A stretch of 64,000 nucleotides of DNA from Acinetobacter sp. ANC 4173 (GTDB lineage: Bacteria; Pseudomonadota; Gammaproteobacteria; Pseudomonadales; Moraxellaceae): contig NZ_SJOF01000008.1 of assembly GCF_004331255.1 (NCBI RefSeq), positions 62,001-126,000 of the forward strand, in the 5' to 3' direction. The position numbers were made by a program, and so were the translations under genes. Every line of letters begins with the position of its first letter. Positions within the stretch are counted from its first letter, which is position 1. The notes under the pieces are model-generated. The model was not told the origin of the DNA and ran no database searches. It saw only the letters and a list, made by a program, of their open reading frames with translations. This document shows positions 8,861 through 15,725 of the stretch, one piece after another.

Positions 8861-9499
8861 CTAAGCCAATAATCTTCCCTCATGCATGGTAAGAATCTCT
8901 GCATCTAAACTTTTTAATTCATCAATATGGTGCGTGACATAAATCATGGGTAAATCCAGTTCATCTTTAATGCGTTTTAAAAAAGGCAATATTTGTTGCT
9001 TGAGTTGACGATCTAGACCTGTAAGCGGTTCATCTAAAAGTAATAAGTTGGGTGACGACAGTAATGCACGTCCAATACAAACGCGCTGTGCTTCGCCCCC
9101 TGAAAGTTGATGGGCTTTGCGTTGAATCAGATGTTCTAATTCTAATAATTCTACAATTTGTGCAGAATGAAATTTAACATCTTTAGAATCTTGAAGTTTT
9201 TCTGCATATTTTAGGTTTTGTTGAACATTTAAATGTGGGAATAACAATGCTTGTTGAAAGACTAAAGCAACTTGTCGTTGGTGGGGAGCTAAGTTGATCT
9301 TCCGAGATGAAGCAAATAAAGTTTGAGAACCCAATTGAATATCACCCGATTTCGGATTCAATAATCCTGCTATGTTTTTGAGTAAGGTGGTTTTACCACT
9401 CCCAGATGAACCGACAATGCCTAAAATTGGGTGCTGCATTTCAAGTTGAATATTTAAATTAAAATCGGCTCTTTGATAATCGAATTTACAGTTCAACAT
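8861..9499 (-). CDS. modC: Molybdate ABC transporter ATP-binding protein, short form
   Basis: A 212-residue ABC ATPase. Walker A GSSGSGKTT is at residues 30-38, the Q-loop segment is VFQQALLF, the signature LSGGEAQR is at about residue 118, and Walker B LLLLDEPLTG and a switch histidine (YVTHHIDE) follow. E. coli ModC is about 352 residues because of a C-terminal molybdate-binding TOBE/Mop region. That region is absent here, so substrate feedback on the ATPase is probably lost or done elsewhere. It is the last gene of modA-modB-modC, three bases after modB. Neighbours rather than its own sequence fix the molybdate assignment. Confidence 0.85.
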   Translation of the reverse strand: MLNCKFDYQRADFNLNIQLEMQHPILGIVGSSGSGKTTLLKNIAGLLNPKSGDIQLGSQTLFASSRKINLAPHQRQVALVFQQALLFPHLNVQQNLKYAEKLQDSKDVKFHSAQIVELLELEHLIQRKAHQLSGGEAQRVCIGRALLSSPNLLLLDEPLTGLDRQLKQQILPFLKRIKDELDLPMIYVTHHIDELKSLDAEILTMHEGRLLA

Positions 9500-9502
9500 G
9501 GC

Positions 9503-10186
9503 TCAAACTCCTAATCGCTTTTGATATTTCTGCAAAATCAAATAATTGGCAATTAATGCAGTAAATGCCAGTAGCATAGAAAGTGCAACTAAGCGCATTG
9601 CCATTTCTTCACCATTGGGTTGTTGTAGAAATGAATAAATTGCAATCGGGATAGTCCGTGTTTCATCTGGAATATTGCCAACAAAAGTAATGGTTGCCCC
9701 AAACTCACCCAGACTACGGCTAAAACACAAGATGCTACCAATAATGATGCCTGGAATTGCCAAAGGTAAACTAATAGTACAAAACACCCGTATTGGGCTT
9801 GCTCCTAGAGTTGCTGCCACTTGTTCAAGTTGTTGATTAATCAATTGAAAAGACAGACGAATGGGTTGTACCATCAATGGAAAAGCCACAATCATCGAGG
9901 CGAGTACAGCGCCTTTCCAATTAAAAACCACCTGAATACCAAGTTCATTTAAGTAGCGCCCAATCCAGCCTTGTTGCCCAAATAAAACCAAGAGTAAATA
10001 GCCCAAAACTACAGGCGGTAAGACCATCGGCATTTGTAAGATGGCTTCTAACAAAAATTTAAGCCGAAACTCATAACGTGCTAAAACCCAAGCCAATGCA
10101 ATTGCAAAGGGTAAACTCAGCAATGTCGCGAACAATGCAACTTTGGCTGATAAATATAATGCACTGAGTTCCTCTGGGCTTAACAT
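9503..10186 (-). CDS. modB: Molybdate ABC transporter permease
   Basis: 227 residues with about five or six membrane segments and the EAA-type cytoplasmic loop (VAATLGASPIRVFCTISLPLAIPG) that docks on the ATPase. FSRSLGEFGATITFVGNIP near residue 160 is typical of ModB/CysT-class permeases. It forms the inner-membrane channel for molybdate with ModC. It sits 10 bases after modA and 3 before modC, so it is surely co-transcribed. The length matches E. coli ModB (229). Confidence 0.92.
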   Translation of the reverse strand: MLSPEELSALYLSAKVALFATLLSLPFAIALAWVLARYEFRLKFLLEAILQMPMVLPPVVLGYLLLVLFGQQGWIGRYLNELGIQVVFNWKGAVLASMIVAFPLMVQPIRLSFQLINQQLEQVAATLGASPIRVFCTISLPLAIPGIIIGSILCFSRSLGEFGATITFVGNIPDETRTIPIAIYSFLQQPNGEEMAMRLVALSMLLAFTALIANYLILQKYQKRLGV

Positions 10187-10196
10187 GGATTCAGTC

Positions 10197-10961
10197 CTAT
10201 TGTTTTAAAACAAAACCATAGCGTTGAAAAATTTGCTTGGCTTGGCTATTAGTACGCACATATTTTTCAAATTGTATGGCGTCTTGATTTGCTGTGCCTT
10301 GCTGGGTCAGTGCAATTGGATAAATAATCGGATGGTGTGAGTTGGCTGGGAAAGTCCCAATTATTTTAACTTTCTGGCTAATGAGCGCATCGGTTTTATA
10401 GACAATTCCAACAGTGCATTCCCCGCGTTCAACAAATGCCAAAGCAGCGCGTACATCATCGGTTCCCACAATTCTACCTTTCAACGCATTCAACCAATTT
10501 AGTTTAATTAAACTTTGCTTGGTGTATTTCCCCGCTGGAACAGATTCCATTTGCCCTGTACACAGGTATCCCTGAAATGCCCCTGCAAAGTTAAACTGTG
10601 GTTTGGCTTGAAATGGAATATTTAATTGACGCGGACTAATTGCAACCAATTGATTCAATAAAAAAGGATGGACTTGTTTATTGCTAATTTTCTGTTTTTG
10701 TACCAGATAATTCATCCAATCTAGATCCGCAGAGAAATAGATATCACTGCTGGCACCAGCCTCAATTTGTTTTGCTAAGGCGGAAGATGCGCCAAATACA
10801 GGCACAATTTCGCTCTGTGGGTATTTTGCCCGATATTGTTTTGAAATATCAGTTAAAGCATTGGTTAAACTTGCCGCAGCATAAATTTTTACTGTATCTG
10901 CATGACCTAGAATGCTCAAACAGCAGGTTGTAACAAGGACTAAAGCAGGTTTAATTTTCAT
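10197..10961 (-). CDS. modA: Molybdate ABC transporter substrate-binding protein
   Basis: About 254 residues from ATG at 10961. This start is chosen because GAGAGG lies 10 bases upstream and the protein then begins with a clean signal peptide (MKIKPALVLVTTCCLSILGHA) cut after GHA. The frame continues upstream to 11036 but that extension would hide the signal. The mature protein shows the ModA motifs VKIYAAASLTNAL and VFGASSALAKQIEAGASSDIYFSAD, whose serines bind molybdate or tungstate in the periplasm. It leads modB and modC and follows moeA by 40 bp, so supply and use of molybdenum share an operon. Confidence 0.92.
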   Translation of the reverse strand: MKIKPALVLVTTCCLSILGHADTVKIYAAASLTNALTDISKQYRAKYPQSEIVPVFGASSALAKQIEAGASSDIYFSADLDWMNYLVQKQKISNKQVHPFLLNQLVAISPRQLNIPFQAKPQFNFAGAFQGYLCTGQMESVPAGKYTKQSLIKLNWLNALKGRIVGTDDVRAALAFVERGECTVGIVYKTDALISQKVKIIGTFPANSHHPIIYPIALTQQGTANQDAIQFEKYVRTNSQAKQIFQRYGFVLKQ

Positions 10962-11001
10962 ACAATTCCAACCTCTCAATTTAGCGATAATTTTAGTTTG
11001 C

Positions 11002-12228
11002 TTACAGAAAAAGCCCTTGTACCGTTGATCCTGCACTTAAAACTTGATTTTCTGGTATTCGAATCAAACAATTGGCGTGCATCAGATTACTCAACATGTG
11101 TGATTGCTGTTTCGATAAATTTTCGACCCATAATTGCCCTTGCTCAAAATGAGCAAACATTCTCAGAAAACGTTCTCTTGAATCACTCTTGATCGATTGC
11201 TTTAAGGTTGCACTAAACCAGTTGGGCAATTTAGTCTGACCCTGTAATGCGTGTAATAAGGTTGCAGTATAAATTTGCATGCCGACAAATACCGCAGCGG
11301 GATTACCTGGTAGTCCTAATAAATAACAGGCATCGCCAGATGTACGTTGATATTCTGCAAAGAGCATCGGTTTACCGGGTTTCTGTTTCACTTTCCAAAA
11401 GATTTGCTGAAAGCCTTGCTCTAATGCAACGGGCCGCACAAAGTCATAGTCTCCGACTGAAACCCCACCCGTAGTCAAAATGACGTCACACTCTTGTTTG
11501 AGTTGCTGAATCAATTGTTGTAGCGCCAGTTCGGTATCTTCGACATGATAAATGTTGACGTTTTGCTGCTGTTGTTCAAACCATGCTTGGATTAATGGTG
11601 CATTGGCATCAAAAATTTTACCCGAAGTAAAATCATCTAGCGTTTTAGCGACTTCATCTCCAGTAATCACCACGGCAACTTTTGGAAATTGATAGACTTT
11701 AACCTGTTGAACTCCTGCCATCGCCAGTGCAGCGATTGCCCCAACGCTTAAATGCTGTCTTTGGTTTGCCAGGAGTTGTCCTTGACTCAATTCTTCCCCA
11801 ACATCGCGAATATCGGCATGTGTATCTAAAGCGATATTGATCTGAATTTCAATAGAGTTCAATGGTGTGACAATTTCTTGTCGTGCCACTGTTGTTGTAC
11901 CTTCAGGAATTTTTGCGCCTGTGAAAATACGCAGTGCCTGACCGTGATTTAAGGTCACATTTGTGTCTTGCCCTGCACGGATTTCACCAACCAATTCAAA
12001 CTTGCTATTCTCAAGGATTGGCTCAGTGCTACATATGGCATAACCATCGACCGCACTTTGACTAAACAAGGGCAAATCAATTTCAGAATAAATGGCTTCT
12101 GCCAAGTATCGATTCAATGCTTGTTGCAGTGGAATACTTTCACTGGCTAATGCATGAACCCGATCTACAATCGTCGCAAGGGCTTGATCTACACCAATCA
12201 GCCCTTTTTCAGCACCACAACCCGACAT
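11002..12228 (-). CDS. moeA: Molybdopterin molybdenumtransferase
   Basis: 408 residues. MoeA inserts molybdate into adenylylated molybdopterin. Visible motifs are LPLFSQSAVDGYAI near residue 53, RIFTGAKIPEGTTTVARQE near 104, VAVVITGDEV, the MoCF fold VILTTGGVSVGDYDFV near 250, and CYLLGLPGNPAAVFVGMQ near 315. The length equals E. coli MoeA (411). Its start overlaps the moaCB stop by one base (TAATG), so translation is probably coupled. The following gene is modA. Confidence 0.93.
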   Translation of the reverse strand: MSGCGAEKGLIGVDQALATIVDRVHALASESIPLQQALNRYLAEAIYSEIDLPLFSQSAVDGYAICSTEPILENSKFELVGEIRAGQDTNVTLNHGQALRIFTGAKIPEGTTTVARQEIVTPLNSIEIQINIALDTHADIRDVGEELSQGQLLANQRQHLSVGAIAALAMAGVQQVKVYQFPKVAVVITGDEVAKTLDDFTSGKIFDANAPLIQAWFEQQQQNVNIYHVEDTELALQQLIQQLKQECDVILTTGGVSVGDYDFVRPVALEQGFQQIFWKVKQKPGKPMLFAEYQRTSGDACYLLGLPGNPAAVFVGMQIYTATLLHALQGQTKLPNWFSATLKQSIKSDSRERFLRMFAHFEQGQLWVENLSKQQSHMLSNLMHANCLIRIPENQVLSAGSTVQGLFL

Positions 12229-13151
12229 TATTGATATCCTCCGGCATGGGGAATATTTTTCTGTACATCAAACAGATGAATTAATGCAGGTTGAATTGCA
12301 ATGAGGGATTCTTTCGCACCCTGACGGCTTCCGGGCAAAGTGATGACTAGACTCTGATCGATATAACCTGCAACACCACGGCTAAGCGCTGCATAAGGTG
12401 TACGTTTCTGACCAAAACTCCGTGATGCTTCCATCAACCCCGGAATTTCACGTTTCATTAATGGCTGTAAGGTTTCTACGGTAAGATCTTTCGGACCAAG
12501 CCCTGTTCCGCCCACGGTCAGAATAAGAGGATAATGATTTTTTTGCTGTTCGATTAATGCCAACAGTTGTTCAGGACTGTCTGGAATCACCTGATAAGCA
12601 ATATCTTTAAAATTGGCGTCTTGAAGGATCTCCAACACATTTAAACCTGCGGTATCTGGCTTTTTACCTGCGGCAACAGTATCGGAGAGGACAATGATTG
12701 AAGCTGGAATGGCTTCTTTTAGCGCGCGAGTATAATGAGACTTGCCCCCTTTTTTCTTCGCCAGTTTACATTGGTCTAAGCATAAATCTTCTGGTTCGCA
12801 ATGTGGTTTGAGCATGTCATAGAGGGTTAATCCCGCTAAACTGACTGCAGTTAATGCCTCCATTTCCACGCCTGTTGGACCAATGGTTTCAACCGTTGCT
12901 GTAATTAAGACATGTTGCTCGAATAGTTCATATTCCACATCCGCACGGTAAATAGGTAAGGGATGACACAAGGGAATCAGCTCATCTGTACGCTTTGCTG
13001 CAAGGATTCCTGCGATACGGGCAGTTTTTAGTGCATCGCCCTTTTCAGTATTGCCATTACGGAGCAGTTCAATACAATGTGCAGGCGCATACAAAATACC
13101 CGTTGCTACTGCGGTTCTATAGCTTTCGGCTTTCATGCCTACATTTTTCAT
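12228..13151 (-). CDS. moaCB: Bifunctional MoaC-MoaB molybdenum cofactor biosynthesis protein
   Basis: 307 residues holding two enzymes. Residues 1-150 are MoaC (cyclic pyranopterin monophosphate synthase), with ELIPLCHPLPI and VETIGPTGVEMEALTAV, then DMLKP and KKKGGKSH. Residues 150-307 are a MoaB/MogA molybdopterin adenylyltransferase, with SIIVLSDTVAAGKKPDTAG, LTVGGTGLGPKD and LVITLPGSRQGAKESL. The two act early and late in the pathway, before and after MoaD/MoaE. AGGAG lies 6 bases before the ATG. It follows moaE by 22 bp and overlaps moeA by one base. I recall the fusion as known in Acinetobacter and some relatives. Confidence 0.92.
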   Translation of the reverse strand: MKNVGMKAESYRTAVATGILYAPAHCIELLRNGNTEKGDALKTARIAGILAAKRTDELIPLCHPLPIYRADVEYELFEQHVLITATVETIGPTGVEMEALTAVSLAGLTLYDMLKPHCEPEDLCLDQCKLAKKKGGKSHYTRALKEAIPASIIVLSDTVAAGKKPDTAGLNVLEILQDANFKDIAYQVIPDSPEQLLALIEQQKNHYPLILTVGGTGLGPKDLTVETLQPLMKREIPGLMEASRSFGQKRTPYAALSRGVAGYIDQSLVITLPGSRQGAKESLIAIQPALIHLFDVQKNIPHAGGYQ

Positions 13152-13173
13152 GACGTACTCCTATTGCTGAATA

Positions 13174-13704
13174 TTAAACGGTTGCCGTTGCGGTGTGATG
13201 ATGGTGTTGGCATGATCCATGATGGGTCTGTGGTGCAACAGGCGTTGTCACGGCAACATAATCCTGATCTTTACGGATACAGCAACCTTCTACATATTGA
13301 CTGCTACCATCTGCATAAAACTCTTCCTTCCAGACAGGGACTTCATGCTTGACCCGTTCCACTGCTTCTTCACAAGCTTGGAAGGCTTCTCGACGATGTG
13401 CTGCATAAGCCATGGCAATAATTGCAGTATCGCCAATATCTAAAGCACCAATGCGGTGAACCACCCGAACATAGGACACTTGATATTTGGCTTGGATCTC
13501 TTGCTCAATGGCGCGAATCATTTTTTCGGCAACGGGAGCATAAGCGGTATATTTCAATGCTTTGACCGCTTTGCCTTCATGGTGATTACGTACCGTCCCG
13601 ATAAAGATGCCAATACCACCACATTCAGGAAAATGTTGGATACCATCAAAATCACTTTGTATTAACGCGGTGGTTTGAACACGTGGGAAATTCTTCAAGC
13701 TCAT
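13174..13704 (-). CDS. moaE: Molybdopterin synthase catalytic subunit, His-rich tail
   Basis: 176 residues. MoaE transfers sulfur from MoaD thiocarboxylate to cyclic pyranopterin. Motifs visible: GIGIFIGTVRNHHEGKAV near residue 31, VVHRIGALDIGD, YAAHRREAF and VPVWKEEF near 123, which carries the catalytic lysine. E. coli MoaE has about 150 residues; here a tail of roughly 20 is added, holding THHGSCQHHHH. The tail could bind metal, but that is inference. It follows moaD by 5 bp. Confidence 0.92.
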   Translation of the reverse strand: MSLKNFPRVQTTALIQSDFDGIQHFPECGGIGIFIGTVRNHHEGKAVKALKYTAYAPVAEKMIRAIEQEIQAKYQVSYVRVVHRIGALDIGDTAIIAMAYAAHRREAFQACEEAVERVKHEVPVWKEEFYADGSSQYVEGCCIRKDQDYVAVTTPVAPQTHHGSCQHHHHTATATV

Positions 13705-13709
13705 CTGAC

Positions 13710-13973
13710 TTAACCTCCTGCCACTGGTGATAGCAATACGAGGGTCATCGCATGTTCAATAATGGAATGACGCGGGATAATGTCTTCACCCACTGCACAG
13801 GCACAGCGTTCAATCAAGTTTTTTGCTTCGGGATAAAGTGTTATAACTTGGCTTAACGCTGCACCAATATCACTATGGGGTGGGCTGTAAATGACAAGAT
13901 TTGCAGGCAATAATTTTTCAACTGCACCATAAGCTTCAATTTTAATTTGGATGGTTGAATTTGATTGCAACAT
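13710..13973 (-). CDS. moaD: Molybdopterin synthase sulfur carrier subunit
   Basis: An 87-residue ubiquitin-like protein ending in Gly-Gly (SPVAGG), the C-terminus that is adenylylated and thiocarboxylated before docking in MoaE. Identity is weak over the body, but length, the GG end and position between moaA and moaE settle it. ATG at 13973 lies one base after the moaA stop. Confidence 0.9.
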   Translation of the reverse strand: MLQSNSTIQIKIEAYGAVEKLLPANLVIYSPPHSDIGAALSQVITLYPEAKNLIERCACAVGEDIIPRHSIIEHAMTLVLLSPVAGG

Positions 13974-13974
13974 A

Positions 13975-14985
13975 TTAACCTCCGATCATGTGCATACTAA
14001 TTTTTCGATGAGTTTGCTGGGCCTGAATAGCATGAAACCCTGCTTTTTTGTTCCAGATATAAGATTCAAGTTTCTGCTGAAACACACTTGCATTTTGTTT
14101 TGTCTGGAGTTGTTCAATTTCAGCTTTAAGCGCTAGCCCTTGTGTGGCAAATAAACAGTTATAAAACTCACCTTGAGCAGTCAGTCGAACACGATCACAT
14201 TCACCACAAAAAGCATGGGTAATGGTGGAGATAATGCCGATCTGATGCCCATCTACCCAATATTGTCTGGCTGGGCTTCGAGTATTGTCTGTTAAAGGTT
14301 TTATTCTGAATTTGGTTGCAAGCGTATCTAAAATTTGCTGTTCACTGACCACATGGTCAGCGTTCCAGTGTCGGTCTCCATCTAAAGGCATAAATTCGAT
14401 AAACCTTAGAGCAATACCTAAATCTGCTGCCCATTGTACCAAGGGAATAATTTGGTCTTCATTTTTGCCTTGTATCAGTACGCTATTGATTTTCAGTGGC
14501 AAACCGACGTCTAAAGCAGCCTGGATGCCTTCCAATACAGGCTGAAGTTGTTTTTGTGTGAGCTGAAAGAACTGTGCCGCATCTAAACTGTCTAAACTGA
14601 CATTAATATTGTCTAGTCCTGCACGTTTTAAATCTTGCGCATATTTTTTTAAGTAATGACCATTGCTGGTCATTGAAATTTGTTTCAGTCCTATTTTTTT
14701 CAGTTTTTGCAGTTCTGCAACAAAATGCACAACACCTTGACGCATTAAAGGTTCCCCACCTGTAATGCGGATATGCTCAATCCCGTTTTGCACCATAAAC
14801 TGGCAAAACTGAAATAAAGCTTCAAAGCTCAAAATTTGATGTTTCTTCATCCACTCAGGATGTTCAGGCATACAATAGACACACTTAAAATTACAGCGAT
14901 CAGTCACTGAAATTCTGAGTTTACGCTTGCTGCGACCAAATTGATCTATAAATGCAGCATGGGTTTCTACCATAGATACTGTCAT
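13975..14985 (-). CDS. moaA: GTP 3',8-cyclase (radical SAM)
   Basis: 336 residues from ATG at 14985. MoaA uses S-adenosylmethionine and GTP to make 3',8-cyclo-GTP, the first cofactor step. The radical SAM cysteines are C31, C35 and C38 (DRCNFKCVYCMPE). The second cluster shows FCGECDRVRLTAQGEFYNC, and the C-terminal Gly-Gly that reaches into the active site is present (HMIGG). The open frame reaches a TTG at 15021, but GGAATAA before the ATG, and the family's usual start, favour 14985; ATG at 14973 is also possible. It heads the moaA-modC operon, 129 bp after mobA, behind a sigma-54-like promoter. Confidence 0.92.
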   Translation of the reverse strand: MTVSMVETHAAFIDQFGRSKRKLRISVTDRCNFKCVYCMPEHPEWMKKHQILSFEALFQFCQFMVQNGIEHIRITGGEPLMRQGVVHFVAELQKLKKIGLKQISMTSNGHYLKKYAQDLKRAGLDNINVSLDSLDAAQFFQLTQKQLQPVLEGIQAALDVGLPLKINSVLIQGKNEDQIIPLVQWAADLGIALRFIEFMPLDGDRHWNADHVVSEQQILDTLATKFRIKPLTDNTRSPARQYWVDGHQIGIISTITHAFCGECDRVRLTAQGEFYNCLFATQGLALKAEIEQLQTKQNASVFQQKLESYIWNKKAGFHAIQAQQTHRKISMHMIGG

Positions 14986-15014
14986 GCATGTTATTCCATG
15001 TGGAAATGAGCAAG

Positions 15015-15031
15015 TGCACAAAGATTGTGCT
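15015..15031. promoter_or_regulatory. NtrC-like palindrome 1 in moaA leader
   Basis: TGCACAAAGATTGTGCT: TGCAC-N7-GTGC, the spacing of NtrC sites (TGCAC-N7-GTGCA). It lies downstream of the proposed start of transcription, so it could equally act as an RNA hairpin (stem GCACAA/TTGTGC). Confidence 0.4.
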
Positions 15032-15042
15032 TATTTACTGAT

Positions 15043-15059
15043 TGCACTTTCATTGTGCT
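15043..15059. promoter_or_regulatory. NtrC-like palindrome 2 in moaA leader
   Basis: TGCACTTTCATTGTGCT, the same TGCAC-N7-GTGCT pattern as the copy 28 bp away. Paired sites are what cooperative NtrC binding needs. Confidence 0.4.
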
Positions 15060-15077
15060 AATAACTATGAATTAAGA

Positions 15078-15094
15078 AGCAATAAGTGTTCCAG
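15078..15094 (-). promoter_or_regulatory. Candidate sigma-54 promoter of the moaA-modC operon
   Basis: Minus strand CTGGAACACTTATTGCT. GG (-24) and GC (-12) are 12 bases apart as required, with one departure from TGGCAC in the -24 box. Start of transcription is predicted near 15067, giving a leader of about 80 bases. Confidence 0.55.
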
Positions 15095-15113
15095 CTTTGT
15101 GCTATCTCTGGGT

Positions 15114-15725
15114 TTAGTTAAGAAATTTTAATTGTTGGTACTGTTGTAGTTCATCGAGTGAGTTAATACTGTGAAAAAATAGATTTTTATTATTAAACCG
15201 TGCGACTTGAGGGTGCAGTTCAGCAAAACACTTTTTTAGACTGAACTGTTTTAGTTCGATATGCTGTTGTAGTTGCTTTAGTGCACTACGTTTTAACAAA
15301 CAGAACGGATACAGTGCGCGTCCATTCAATTCGACATAAGCCACTTCTGCCTGTGCGTTTTTTGCCAGTACGGTATGAAGTTTCTCAAGCACACGGGATG
15401 GAATGTAGGTCACATCACACGGAATAAATAGAACATAGTCCGATGAGACATGTGTCCAAGCGCTTTTCATGCCCATCAGTGGACCTAAAAATCCAGATTC
15501 CTCATCTTGATAATAGGCAATGCTCGGTACCAATGCACGGTAAAGTGAATAGTCACGATGACTATTCACCCAGATAGAATTCACTTTATGTTTTAGGGTT
15601 TGATGAATTTTTAAAAGCTGAATCTGATCATCAAAAGTTTGCAAAAGTTTATTCATCCCATTCATACGTCGCGCTTGTCCTCCTGCAAGAATGACAAGAT
15701 CAGTGGCAGGATAAGCTTTAATCAT
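15114..15725 (-). CDS. mobA: Molybdenum cofactor guanylyltransferase
   Basis: 203 residues. MobA joins GMP to Mo-molybdopterin, making the guanine dinucleotide cofactor that NasA-type nitrate reductases carry. The nucleotide-binding motif LVILAGGQARRMNGMNKLL is at residues 11-29, and FIPCDVTYIP near residue 100 holds the metal-binding aspartate. Its ATG overlaps the nasA stop by four bases (ATGA), so it is translationally coupled to its own client enzyme. It is the last gene of the narK operon. Confidence 0.9.
   Translation of the reverse strand: MIKAYPATDLVILAGGQARRMNGMNKLLQTFDDQIQLLKIHQTLKHKVNSIWVNSHRDYSLYRALVPSIAYYQDEESGFLGPLMGMKSAWTHVSSDYVLFIPCDVTYIPSRVLEKLHTVLAKNAQAEVAYVELNGRALYPFCLLKRSALKQLQQHIELKQFSLKKCFAELHPQVARFNNKNLFFHSINSLDELQQYQQLKFLN

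Noticed and set aside
14986-15113. Moco riboswitch before moaA
   Set aside because: The leader is only about 80 bases and shows two simple hairpins rather than the large multi-stem Moco motif.
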